DNA of 5,138 bases. Source: an uncultured Cardiobacterium sp. GTDB lineage: Bacteria > Pseudomonadota > Gammaproteobacteria > Cardiobacteriales > Cardiobacteriaceae. Below, one piece after another: positions 1-4,972 of the stretch (positions are counted from its first letter, which is position 1; each line of letters begins with the position of its first letter). Position numbers and translations under genes: made by a program. The notes under the pieces were generated by a model. That model had not been told where the DNA came from, ran no database searches, and saw nothing but the letters and a program-made list of their open reading frames with translations. The stretch spans positions 1-5,138 of the forward strand of contig NZ_CALJAH010000104.1 of assembly GCF_938028185.1 (NCBI RefSeq), in the 5' to 3' direction.

Positions 1-54
1 GGTTGTACGGCGAAGCGGCGCAACACCGTATGAGGCTTTCGGTGGATGGCTATA
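1..54 (-). repeat. End of a dispersed repeat (unit A), cut by the window edge
   Basis: Positions 37-54 read tttcggtggatggctata, the exact reverse complement of 1539-1556, an 18-base match too long for chance in a window this size. Upstream, tacgg at 6-10 pairs with ccgta at 26-30 around a GC-rich loop, so the segment has hairpin character. The design (a terminal motif followed by a tacgg...ccgta hairpin) resembles short non-coding dispersed repeats of Neisseria as I remember them; that is analogy, not demonstrated homology. No coding potential is credible here. Confidence 0.6.
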
Positions 55-70
55 ACTCTGTACAGTCTTC

Positions 71-109
71 GGCGGCGCGCCATGTACAGAACTTGGTGAG
101 TATCGCTAT
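71..109 (-). repeat. Dispersed repeat piece (unit B), inverted copy of 1743-1779
   Basis: Read on the - strand this segment gives atagcgatac, a short variable stretch, agttctgtaca, one mismatched base, then ggcgcgccgcc. The same three blocks in the same order occur on the + strand at 1743-1779, with a 6-base spacer here and a 4-base spacer there. The palindrome ctgtacag at 58-65 and a second tgtacag at 83-89 lie in or next to it. A TACAAT at 109-114 could serve as a -10 box for the downstream sixA-like gene, but no convincing -35 box sits at normal spacing, so I do not call a promoter. Confidence 0.6.
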
Positions 110-186
110 ACAATGCCCGTCGGCACACGGCTGTCTGATGCGGCGGCAACCATCAGCCCGCTCGCAGCTATTCCCCTTGAACCTGC

Positions 187-192
187 AAGGAG
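187..192 (+). promoter_or_regulatory. Ribosome binding site of the sixA-like gene
   Basis: AAGGAG lies six bases before the ATG at 199. It is a strong Shine-Dalgarno match and fixes this start over the overlapping + strand frames that begin upstream at 3 and 113. Confidence 0.85.
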
Positions 193-198
193 TCCACC

Positions 199-636
199 AT
201 GCAACTCATCCTTTGGCGCCACGCCAGCGCCAGCCACTACACCGGCTACGACCGTGCGCTTGACCCGGTTGGCCACAAACAGGCCGAGCAGGGCGGGCAA
301 TGGCTCGCCGCGCATTACCCGGCGATGCCCGTTTACACCTCCGCCGCGCTGCGCGCCCAGGAAACCGCGGCGCATTACCCGTTTCCTTCTGCCGCCTTCA
401 GCGCGCTCAATCCGGGCAAATCCGCCCATGCCATTCTTGATTTCCTCACAGAGACAGGCGAGGAACGGCTGATTGCCGTCGGCCACCTGCCGTGGATTGG
501 CCAACTGGCGGCGCAATTGCGCGGCGAACACGGCTACTTTCCCTTCAACCACGGCATGATTCTGGTCTTTGACGGCGATGCCGCCAGCGGCTGGCAGATG
601 ACTGCCTCGTTCCAACCGCAACCGGTCAGCGGCTGA
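199..636 (+). CDS. sixA: SixA-type phosphohistidine phosphatase (histidine phosphatase family)
   Basis: This 145-residue cytoplasmic protein belongs to the histidine phosphatase (phosphoglycerate mutase-like) superfamily. The catalytic RHA motif is at residues 7-9 (His8 would be the phosphorylated nucleophile, Arg7 a phosphate ligand). LRAQETA at 51-57 supplies the second arginine (Arg52), and VGHLP at 94-98 supplies the second catalytic histidine (His96). The order, spacing and short length without an inserted cap domain fit the SixA branch; E. coli SixA is slightly longer, at about 160 residues. Known SixA proteins remove phosphate from phosphohistidine on ArcB or on the nitrogen phosphotransferase protein NPr; the target here cannot be read from sequence, and no sensor kinase or PTS gene is in view. 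It is followed 52 bases later by a gene on the same strand and is probably co-transcribed with it. The family call is firm; sixA rather than another small phosphatase of the superfamily is likely. Confidence 0.85.
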   Translation: MQLILWRHASASHYTGYDRALDPVGHKQAEQGGQWLAAHYPAMPVYTSAALRAQETAAHYPFPSAAFSALNPGKSAHAILDFLTETGEERLIAVGHLPWIGQLAAQLRGEHGYFPFNHGMILVFDGDAASGWQMTASFQPQPVSG

Positions 637-678
637 TGCCCGCCCGTGTCTGCAACCCACCGAATCCCCACACACAAC

Positions 679-684
679 AGGAGA
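679..684 (+). promoter_or_regulatory. Ribosome binding site of the exported 235-residue protein
   Basis: AGGAGA lies four bases before the ATG at 689. This supports that start, which also opens directly into a signal peptide. Confidence 0.8.
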
Positions 685-688
685 ACCC

Positions 689-1396
689 ATGCGACATTTA
701 ACCCTCCTCACCCTGGCGCTTGCTGCCCCCGCCTTCGCTGCCGATAGCGCCGAAGCGCCCGCTGCGCTGAATGAGGCGTTGGTAACGCCCGCCGCCGAAA
801 CTGATAAACCGACGGGCGAGAGCTCGCCTGCCATTGAAGCCGCCAAACGCGCTGCGGAAGCGGCCGCCGCCAAACCGGCAAACGAAACTGCACCCACCGC
901 CGAGGCCGCCGAACCGGGCGTATTGGCCGCAACGCCTGCCACGCTCCCGCCCGCAGCGACGAAACCGCTGACCAAAGACGCTCTGGTGGGCGCCTGGACG
1001 TGCAGCACCTCCTACCCGGCGCTGTCCGCCCGCCTCGACGAGCATTACGAATTTCGCGTCGATGGCAGCGCCGAAAGCGACGGCATGATGACCTTTTTCC
1101 TGAAAGCCGGGCTGTTGCACTACGACGTGCATAACAAAGATCGCTGGTCGCTGGCCGATAACACGCTCACCATCGACATCAGCGATTACACCGTCATCCG
1201 CGCGCTCAAACCGCGCATGGCGGAGATACTGGCGAAGTCGCCCGAACTCACCGCCTACGAGGAAAAACTGTTCGCCAGCCTCAATCATGGCAGCAAAAAC
1301 GGGCGCATTCGCCTCACAATCACCAGCCATGACGCGCAATCGCTGCAGATGCACGATGAAAGCGGCAACCTGAGTGAATGTTCGCGCCCACAATAA
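689..1396 (+). CDS. Exported protein of unknown function with Ala/Pro-rich linker
   Basis: I do not recognise a named family for this 235-residue protein. Residues 1-17 form a Sec signal peptide: a short basic start, a hydrophobic Leu/Ala core, then AFA before the predicted cut at Ala17/Ala18. There is no lipobox cysteine, so a soluble periplasmic product is expected. Residues 18-93 are low complexity, rich in Ala, Pro, Glu and Thr with a Lys/Glu/Ala helix-like patch near 49-63, and look like a flexible spacer. Residues 94-235 form a compact domain beginning LVGAWTCS, with an alternating beta-like pattern (EHYEFRVDGSAES, NTLTIDISDYTV, GRIRLTITSHD) that loosely recalls small lipocalin-like or beta-barrel domains. 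Only two cysteines remain in the mature protein, Cys105 and Cys231, one near each end of the domain and well placed for a disulfide. It follows the sixA-like gene by 52 bases and ends just before a strong terminator, so the two probably form one transcription unit. Confidence 0.8.
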   Translation: MRHLTLLTLALAAPAFAADSAEAPAALNEALVTPAAETDKPTGESSPAIEAAKRAAEAAAAKPANETAPTAEAAEPGVLAATPATLPPAATKPLTKDALVGAWTCSTSYPALSARLDEHYEFRVDGSAESDGMMTFFLKAGLLHYDVHNKDRWSLADNTLTIDISDYTVIRALKPRMAEILAKSPELTAYEEKLFASLNHGSKNGRIRLTITSHDAQSLQMHDESGNLSECSRPQ

Positions 1397-1410
1397 CGGC
1401 GACATTGCGC

Positions 1411-1446
1411 AAAACCCCCGCTAGCGCGTGCTACCGGGGGTTTTTG
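1411..1446 (+). terminator. Rho-independent terminator after the exported-protein gene
   Basis: A stem pairs aaaacccccg (1411-1420) with cggggg plus tttt (1435-1444). A second helix, tagc/gcta, lies around a gcgt loop above a single c/c mismatch, and a T-rich tract follows (tttttgttt). It starts 15 bases after the stop at 1396. The lower stem ends in four T residues when read on the - strand too, so it could also stop transcripts arriving from ccmI. That reverse role is inference. Confidence 0.88.
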
Positions 1447-1538
1447 TTTGCGACGGGTTTGGCTCCCGCCTGCTCATCCAGACTGCGACACGGATGCCGC
1501 CGACACATCTTGACCACACGGACGTTGCAAAACCTGGC

Positions 1539-1556
1539 TATAGCCATCCACCGAAA
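1539..1556 (+). repeat. Dispersed repeat unit A, inverted copy of 37-54
   Basis: tatagccatccaccgaaa is the exact reverse complement of 37-54. Sequence after 1556 does not continue to match the flank of the left copy, so the shared part is a terminal motif or a remnant of a longer element. Confidence 0.65.
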
Positions 1557-1628
1557 ATCGCAGACAAGGCGCGTCGCTGTAGCCGCAAAATCGTCGTCAT
1601 CACCCAGATGGCGCGCCGAGGCGCACCC

Positions 1629-1745
1629 TATGGCGGTTTTTGTGCGTAGGGTGTGTGGCGGCGCAGCCGACACGCACGCGGAGGATTTTGCATCGGGAAC
1701 CGCGTGCGTGCCTGCGGCACACACCCTACGCGCAGCGGAGCCATA
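1629..1745. repeat. 117-bp imperfect palindrome with gtagggtg arms
   Basis: Three nested pairs of arms are visible. The outermost is tatggc (1629-1634) with gccata (1740-1745). Next, gcgtagggtgtgt (1644-1656) pairs with acacaccctacgc (1719-1731) over 13 bases. The inner arms, cacgcacgcgg (1671-1681) and ccgcgtgcgtg (1700-1710), pair over 11 bases and leave an 18-base loop at 1682-1699. Bases between the paired blocks are imperfect and unequal in length. There is no transposase, so the element would be non-autonomous or simply a structured repeat. In transcripts it would fold into a long hairpin within the 3' region of the ccmI message. Confidence 0.75.
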
Positions 1746-1779
1746 GCGATACACGCAGTTCTGTACAAGGCGCGCCGCC
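1743..1779 (+). repeat. Dispersed repeat unit B, inverted copy of 71-109
   Basis: Three blocks (atagcgatac, agttctgtaca, ggcgcgccgcc) match the reverse complement of 71-109 in order, with a 4-base rather than 6-base spacer and one substitution. It abuts, and by a few bases overlaps, the end of the 117-bp palindrome, suggesting one repeat inserted next to or into another. Confidence 0.6.
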
Positions 1780-1856
1780 CCGCTGGCGGTGCCTTTCAAG
1801 GTGGGCGAGCAGGATGGTTGTGCCGCTGCCGTTGAGCAGGGAGCGGGACGGCGGCG

Positions 1857-2990
1857 TTACGGCAAATCGAGGGTGAGGGTGGCGTCGCCGCTGGCGGTTG
1901 CCTGTTTTTCGGCGAGGCGTTGGCCGCTGACGTTGCCGTCGGCGCTGAGTATCGCGCGGTAGGTCAGTTGCGGGTGGGTGGCGAGGCTTTCACCGGTCAT
2001 GCTGTCGCGGTCGGTCAGTTGCAGGGTTTGTGTTAGCGCTGGCGCGGTGGCGCGTACCGCTATCGGCATCCGTTCGCCCGGCAGGCTGGCGCTGACGTAG
2101 AGGCGGGCGCTGGCGGGCAGCGTGGCGAGTGTGTCGGGGTGGATGTGGACGGTGATGGTCGGCGCGTTGATGGCGGGTTCGGCGGTGTCGCCGTCGGCGG
2201 GGATGAGGCGGTAGAGCGGGTGGTCGGGCGCGAGTTCGCGCCGCAATTCCGCCCACAGCGGCGCGGCAAGGTCTTTTTTGTCGCTCTGGGTGTAGCCGGC
2301 GGCGAGCAGGATTTTCGCCAGCGGGTTTTGGCCGCTTTGGCGGCGGAGGATGGTTTCGACGTCGGCGGGCATGGCTTCGCCGGGGTGGGCAAAGAGGCGG
2401 GTTTGCGCGTAGTCGAGGGCGAGCGCGTCGTCGCCCGGATTTAAGCGGCGGGCGCGGGCGTAGATGTCGGCGGCAATGCGGTACTGGTTGTCGCGGGCGT
2501 AGCAGCGGGCGAGGGTGGTGAGTTGTCCAGCGTCGTCGCGGTCGATGCGCTGTTGGAGTGCCTGGCAGTAGATGGTGAGGCTTTCGGCGGGGATGTTTTC
2601 GATGTCGCCGAGGTATTGGCTGCGCTGGAGCACGGGCGCGAGTTGGCGGGTGAGGTCGTACCAGCGGCGGTGGTTGGTGGTGTCATTCAGTTGCCAGAGC
2701 AGCAGCGCGGCAGCAGCGGCGAGCAGCATCGCCGGAATCATCCAGCGCGGCGGGCGCGCGGCGCGGGCGGGTTTGCCGGCGCGCAGGTTTTTCAGCTCGT
2801 GGTAGAGGCGGTAGTCGTGTTCGTCCTGGTTGGCGGGGTCGGCGGCGCTTTGTTCGCGCCAGGCGGCAATCAGCGCGCGTTGTTCGCTTTGGTTGTCGGC
2901 AGGCGGGGCGGCGGGACGGCGCAGGCTGGCGCGCAACAGCGGCGCGAGCGCAGCGAGGGTGAGCAGGAGCGGCGGCAGGTAGTAGTTCAT
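1857..2990 (-). CDS. ccmI: Cytochrome c maturation protein CcmI
   Basis: This 377-residue membrane protein binds apocytochrome c and hands it to the CcmF/CcmH heme ligation complex in the periplasm. A first membrane segment is at about residues 4-20. A soluble loop follows (to about 82) with the family-typical pattern of Arg/Glu-rich helices and a YRLYHEL segment. A second membrane segment spans about 84-101. Residues 135-260 form helical TPR-like repeats (for example QLTTLARCYARDNQYRIAADIYARARRLNPGD). The C-terminal domain, from about 277, has the recognisable pattern ITVHIHPDTLATLPASARLYVSAS, then LTDRDSMTG, a small beta-rich module. In E. coli this protein is fused to CcmH; here it is separate. 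Its ATG overlaps the ccmH stop as ATGA (2987-2990), and no Shine-Dalgarno sequence is visible before it, so translational coupling is expected. It is the last gene of the cluster. Confidence 0.92.
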   Translation of the reverse strand: MNYYLPPLLLTLAALAPLLRASLRRPAAPPADNQSEQRALIAAWREQSAADPANQDEHDYRLYHELKNLRAGKPARAARPPRWMIPAMLLAAAAALLLWQLNDTTNHRRWYDLTRQLAPVLQRSQYLGDIENIPAESLTIYCQALQQRIDRDDAGQLTTLARCYARDNQYRIAADIYARARRLNPGDDALALDYAQTRLFAHPGEAMPADVETILRRQSGQNPLAKILLAAGYTQSDKKDLAAPLWAELRRELAPDHPLYRLIPADGDTAEPAINAPTITVHIHPDTLATLPASARLYVSASLPGERMPIAVRATAPALTQTLQLTDRDSMTGESLATHPQLTYRAILSADGNVSGQRLAEKQATASGDATLTLDLP

Positions 2991-3433
2991 GTGGCGTCGT
3001 CAATCCATTGTTGTAGTTGGCGTTTTTCTTCGTCGCTCAGACGCGCGCCGTTTTTGCGGCGGCGTCCGGCGAGCCAGAGGGCGAGCGCGATGAGCATCGT
3101 CAGCGGTGCGCCGCCCCAGAGGATGAGGGTTTGGCTTTTCAGCGGCGGATCGTAGTGGATGAAGTCGCCGTAGCGTTCTTGCAGCCAGTGGTTGATGTCG
3201 CTGTCGCTGGCGCCGTCGCGGATGCGCGCGGCGATTTGTTCGCGCAGTTGGCGGGCGAGCGGCGCGTTGGATTCGGCGATGTTGCTGTTTTGGCAGGTGG
3301 GGCAGCGGATGTTTTGGATGAGGTGCTGGTAGCGGGTGTTTTCGACCGGGTCGCTGAAGTCGGGCGCGTCGTTCAGCGCGGCGTGGAGCGGCAGGGCGAG
3401 GGCAAGGAGGAGGGCGAGGAGGCGGCGGATCAT
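2987..3433 (-). CDS. ccmH: Cytochrome c maturation thiol protein CcmH (CycL)
   Basis: This 148-residue membrane-tethered protein reduces the haem-binding cysteines of apocytochrome c as part of the heme lyase complex. A hydrophobic export segment covers residues 4-19. The diagnostic redox motif is in NIRCPTCQNSNIAESNA, with Cys44 and Cys47. The three-helix periplasmic domain continues to about 98 and includes the family hallmark WLQERYGDFIHYDPPL (83-98). A C-terminal membrane helix follows (about 103-122), then a basic stop-transfer RRRK and a short cytoplasmic tail. I start it at 3433, where the ATG overlaps the OsmC-like stop as ATGA. The frame stays open for 20 more codons upstream to 3493, but those residues are Arg/His-rich, would bury the export signal and lie wholly inside the neighbour's coding sequence. 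Confidence 0.93.
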   Translation of the reverse strand: MIRRLLALLLALALPLHAALNDAPDFSDPVENTRYQHLIQNIRCPTCQNSNIAESNAPLARQLREQIAARIRDGASDSDINHWLQERYGDFIHYDPPLKSQTLILWGGAPLTMLIALALWLAGRRRKNGARLSDEEKRQLQQWIDDAT

Positions 3434-3894
3434 GCTTGTTCGATGTGGGCGTCGATGGTGACGGGGCAGTTCAATGTGTTGGCGATGTAGCAATCGCGGT
3501 GGGCGTCATGGTGCAGGGCGAGGGCAAGTGCCGGGTCAGACGCGGCACTGATGGTAACGCGCGGTTTGAGGCGAATAGCGGTCATGCGGCCTGCGGCTTC
3601 GTTCATTTCGGCTTCGGCGTCGTCGCTGTAGGCAAGGACGGTGATGCCGTGGTCGGCGCAGTGGTGCAGGTACCAGAGTTTGTGGCAGGCGGAGGCGGCG
3701 GCGAGTAGCAGTTCTTCGGGGTTCCAGCGGGCGGGGTCGCCACGGTAGGCAGGGTCGGCGGAACCGGGGATGTCCGGCTTGCCGGGGGCGCGGTGGATGT
3801 GGTCGCGGCTGTAGGCGGTGTAGTGCGCTGTGCCTGCGCCGAGGTTGCCCGTCCATTCGGTGCGGGTGTGGTAGTGGTGGGTTTTGGCTTTCAT
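3430..3894 (-). CDS. OsmC-family organic hydroperoxide reductase-like protein
   Basis: This 154-residue protein has the OsmC/Ohr fold pattern; family members reduce organic and fatty acid hydroperoxides with a cysteine pair. The active-site segment NPEELLLAAASACHKLWYL (58-76) contains the glutamates (Glu60, Glu61) and the presumed peroxidatic Cys70. The second redox cysteine is Cys135 in HRDCYIANTLNCPVTIDA, the usual position for the resolving cysteine. Cys79 and Cys143 are extra cysteines of unknown role. There is no signal peptide, so it is cytoplasmic. The length is normal for the family. It starts 13 bases after the VOC gene stop with no clear Shine-Dalgarno sequence, and its stop overlaps the ccmH start as ATGA. 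No OhrR-type MarR regulator is in the window. The sequence favours a general OsmC-like subgroup over classical Ohr, so I give no gene symbol. Confidence 0.88.
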   Translation of the reverse strand: MKAKTHHYHTRTEWTGNLGAGTAHYTAYSRDHIHRAPGKPDIPGSADPAYRGDPARWNPEELLLAAASACHKLWYLHHCADHGITVLAYSDDAEAEMNEAAGRMTAIRLKPRVTISAASDPALALALHHDAHRDCYIANTLNCPVTIDAHIEQA

Positions 3895-3907
3895 GGTTTT
3901 GGGCTGT

Positions 3908-4294
3908 TTAGATGGTGATTTCCAGCAGGTTGCCGTCCGGGTCGGCGACGACGCTTTCGTAGTAGCCGTCGCCGGTGGTGCGCGGCCCGCTCAGGCAGGG
4001 ATAGCCGTCGGCGACGAGTTGTGCGGTCAGGCGGTCAACCGCTTCGCGGCTGCCGACGCTGAAGGCGCAATGGATGTAGCCTTCGCGCATCATCCGTTCG
4101 CCGCCGGGGGCGAGGCCGGGACGGGTCATCAGTTCGAGCCGCGTTGCGCTGTCGGGGAAGGTGAGGAAGTATGTTTGCAGGCCGGTTTTGGGGTTGTGGT
4201 AGCGGTCGTTGGCGGTCGCACCGAAATGGCGTTCGTAGAAGGCGCGGGCGCGTTCGAGGTCGGCGGTGTAGAGGGCGATATGGTCTATTTTCAT
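3908..4294 (-). CDS. VOC (glyoxalase/dioxygenase superfamily) protein
   Basis: This 128-residue cytoplasmic protein has two vicinal-oxygen-chelate modules. The four metal-ligand positions expected for a glyoxalase I-like member are present: His5 (KIDHIALY), Glu54 (TRLELMTRPG), His75 (GYIHCAFSVGS) and Glu125 (DPDGNLLEITI). The first module covers about residues 1-57 and the second about 72-128. RTTGDGYYESVVADPDGNLLEI is typical of a widespread group often annotated as lactoylglutathione lyase-like, whose substrates are mostly unproven, so I name no substrate. I start it at 4294, where MKIDHIAL opens the first strand. An open extension up to 4408 is proline-rich, reads through repeat sequence (PPPQGRGE) and is not family-like. 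No strong ribosome site is visible. The gene lies between ccmG and the OsmC-like gene. Confidence 0.88.
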   Translation of the reverse strand: MKIDHIALYTADLERARAFYERHFGATANDRYHNPKTGLQTYFLTFPDSATRLELMTRPGLAPGGERMMREGYIHCAFSVGSREAVDRLTAQLVADGYPCLSGPRTTGDGYYESVVADPDGNLLEITI

Positions 4295-4435
4295 GGGTGT
4301 GTGTCGGGGTTCAGGGGTTAGGGCAGGCGGTGTGAGGGGGCTCTGCGTGTCAGCGGTTTGGTTTTCTTCACCCCGGCCTTGCGGGGGAGGGAGCCGTTCG
4401 GTGGTCATTGCGGCTGCGGTGGGGCAAACCCCACC
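4295..4435. other. Repeat-derived gap between ccmG and the VOC gene
   Basis: This 141-base gap holds a gtagggtg-type hairpin at its ccmG end and a partial copy of the gggggaggg repeat (4368-4394). The rest, 4295-4367, shows no motif I recognise and no clear promoter. The gap is much longer than those between the other - strand genes, so a break in transcription or an extra promoter here is possible. Confidence 0.55.
4368..4394 (+). repeat. Partial copy of a gggggaggg hairpin repeat
   Basis: It begins tcacccc and ends gggggagggagc. The last 12 bases (4383-4394) are the exact reverse complement of 5088-5099, and the tcacccc start matches the ctcaccccc found when the 5088-5124 copy is read on the - strand. 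The centre of this copy is shorter and its hairpin poorer, so it looks degraded. GC-rich repeats of this ctcacccc/ggggaggg type are common between genes in many proteobacteria. Confidence 0.6.
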
Positions 4436-4439
4436 CTAC
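4418..4439 (-). repeat. gtagggtgggg hairpin repeat at the ccmG stop
   Basis: ggtgggg (4418-4424) and ccccacc (4429-4435) form a perfect 7-bp stem around a caaa loop. On the - strand the sequence reads gtaggg into the stem, the same core as the arms of the palindrome at 1629-1745. The ccmG stop codon TAG (4436-4438) is part of this core. No T tract follows on the - strand, so it is not a standard intrinsic terminator. Confidence 0.65.
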
Positions 4440-4972
4440 GGGTTTTTCAGCAGCGGCTGGAAGTGTTCTTGCCAGATTTGCGGGGTTAAGGCGCCGGCGT
4501 GGCGGTAACGGATGGTGCCGTCGGCGGCGATAAGGTAGGTCTCCGGCGCGCCATAGACGCCCAAATCGGTAATCAGCGTGCCGTTTGCGTCGCGCAGGCT
4601 CAGGCGGTAGGGGTTGCCGTGGCGGGCGAGGAAGGCGGTGGCGTCTGCGATTTCGTTGGCGTTGTCCGCCGGCCAGTTGATGCCGACGATGGGGATTTTT
4701 TGGCCGAGTTGGAGCAGGTAGGGGTGTTCGTCGTGGCAGGCGGGGCACCAGCTGCCCCAGATGTTGAGCAGGTAGGGCTCGCCTTGCGGCAGGTCGGCGC
4801 TGCTGTGGCGGGTGTTGTCGCTCTCGAGTGCAGGCAGGTCAATCGCGGGCAGTGCCTTGCCGGTGGTGACCGACGGCAGTTCTTGCGGGTCTTTGCCGAG
4901 GCCGCTGACAAAGAGGGCGATGAGCGCGGCGAAGGCGGTGAGGAGGGTAATAGCGATGGTTTTGCGGTTCAT
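4436..4972 (-). CDS. ccmG: Thiol:disulfide interchange protein CcmG (DsbE)
   Basis: This 178-residue membrane-anchored periplasmic thioredoxin passes electrons from CcdA or DsbD to CcmH and apocytochrome c. An uncleaved N-terminal membrane anchor spans about residues 5-24. The CcmG-typical GKDPQELPSVTTGKALPAIDLP (26-47) follows, then the thioredoxin core with the redox motif WGSWCPACHDEHP (72-84; Cys76 and Cys79). The cis-proline loop is GVYGAPETYLI (Pro143), a CcmG signature, followed by GTIRYRHAGALT and the C-terminal helix. I start it at 4972. A longer frame to 5035 adds 21 polar residues before the membrane anchor and is unlikely, although no strong Shine-Dalgarno sequence precedes either start. 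The stop codon falls inside a dispersed repeat core. Upstream lies repeat DNA rather than an immediate ccmF, so ccmF, if adjacent, must be beyond the window edge. Confidence 0.93.
   Translation of the reverse strand: MNRKTIAITLLTAFAALIALFVSGLGKDPQELPSVTTGKALPAIDLPALESDNTRHSSADLPQGEPYLLNIWGSWCPACHDEHPYLLQLGQKIPIVGINWPADNANEIADATAFLARHGNPYRLSLRDANGTLITDLGVYGAPETYLIAADGTIRYRHAGALTPQIWQEHFQPLLKNP

Larger units (their letters stand above)
1447..1856. other. Convergent intergenic region, no credible gene
   Basis: This 410-base stretch lies between the 3' ends of the exported-protein gene and ccmI. Open frames of up to 122 codons exist on both strands, but they overlap one another, run through the terminator or the palindrome, lack ribosome sites and show no recognisable protein motifs. 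Besides the repeats annotated separately, 1561-1575 (cagacaaggcgcgtc) resembles 1763-1775, and atggcgcgccg at 1608-1618 is an exact inverted match to 73-83. The region therefore looks built from several degraded pieces of the same repeat families. Between 1447 and 1538 and between 1780 and 1856 I see nothing identifiable, and no dedicated intrinsic terminator directly after ccmI. Confidence 0.7.

Noticed and set aside
106..1008. 300-codon open frame on the - strand across the sixA-like gene and the start of the exported-protein gene
   Set aside because: It is a shadow frame of GC-rich genes: Ala/Gly/Arg/Val-rich, no motif, no ribosome site, and it covers two + strand genes with clear domains and Shine-Dalgarno sequences.
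698..1405. 235-codon - strand frame opposite the exported-protein gene
   Set aside because: It nearly mirrors the + strand gene in length because of codon bias; composition is Gly/Arg-rich with no recognisable fold.
1378..1746. 122-codon frame through the convergent intergenic region
   Set aside because: It starts inside the previous gene, runs through a strong terminator hairpin and ends in the palindrome; no protein features.
37..1779. Composite transposon carrying the sixA-like gene and its neighbour
   Set aside because: No transposase is present, the flanking pieces are not in mirror order, and no target duplication is visible within the window.
2523..3155. 210-codon + strand frame opposite ccmI and ccmH
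   Set aside because: It is antisense to two well-recognised ccm genes and has a Gly/Val/Ala-rich low-complexity translation.
3884..4321. 145-codon + strand frame opposite the VOC gene
   Set aside because: It is the complementary shadow of a gene with all four VOC ligand positions.
4295..4408. N-terminal extension of the VOC protein
   Set aside because: It is proline-rich and repeat-derived; the family fold starts at MKIDHIAL.
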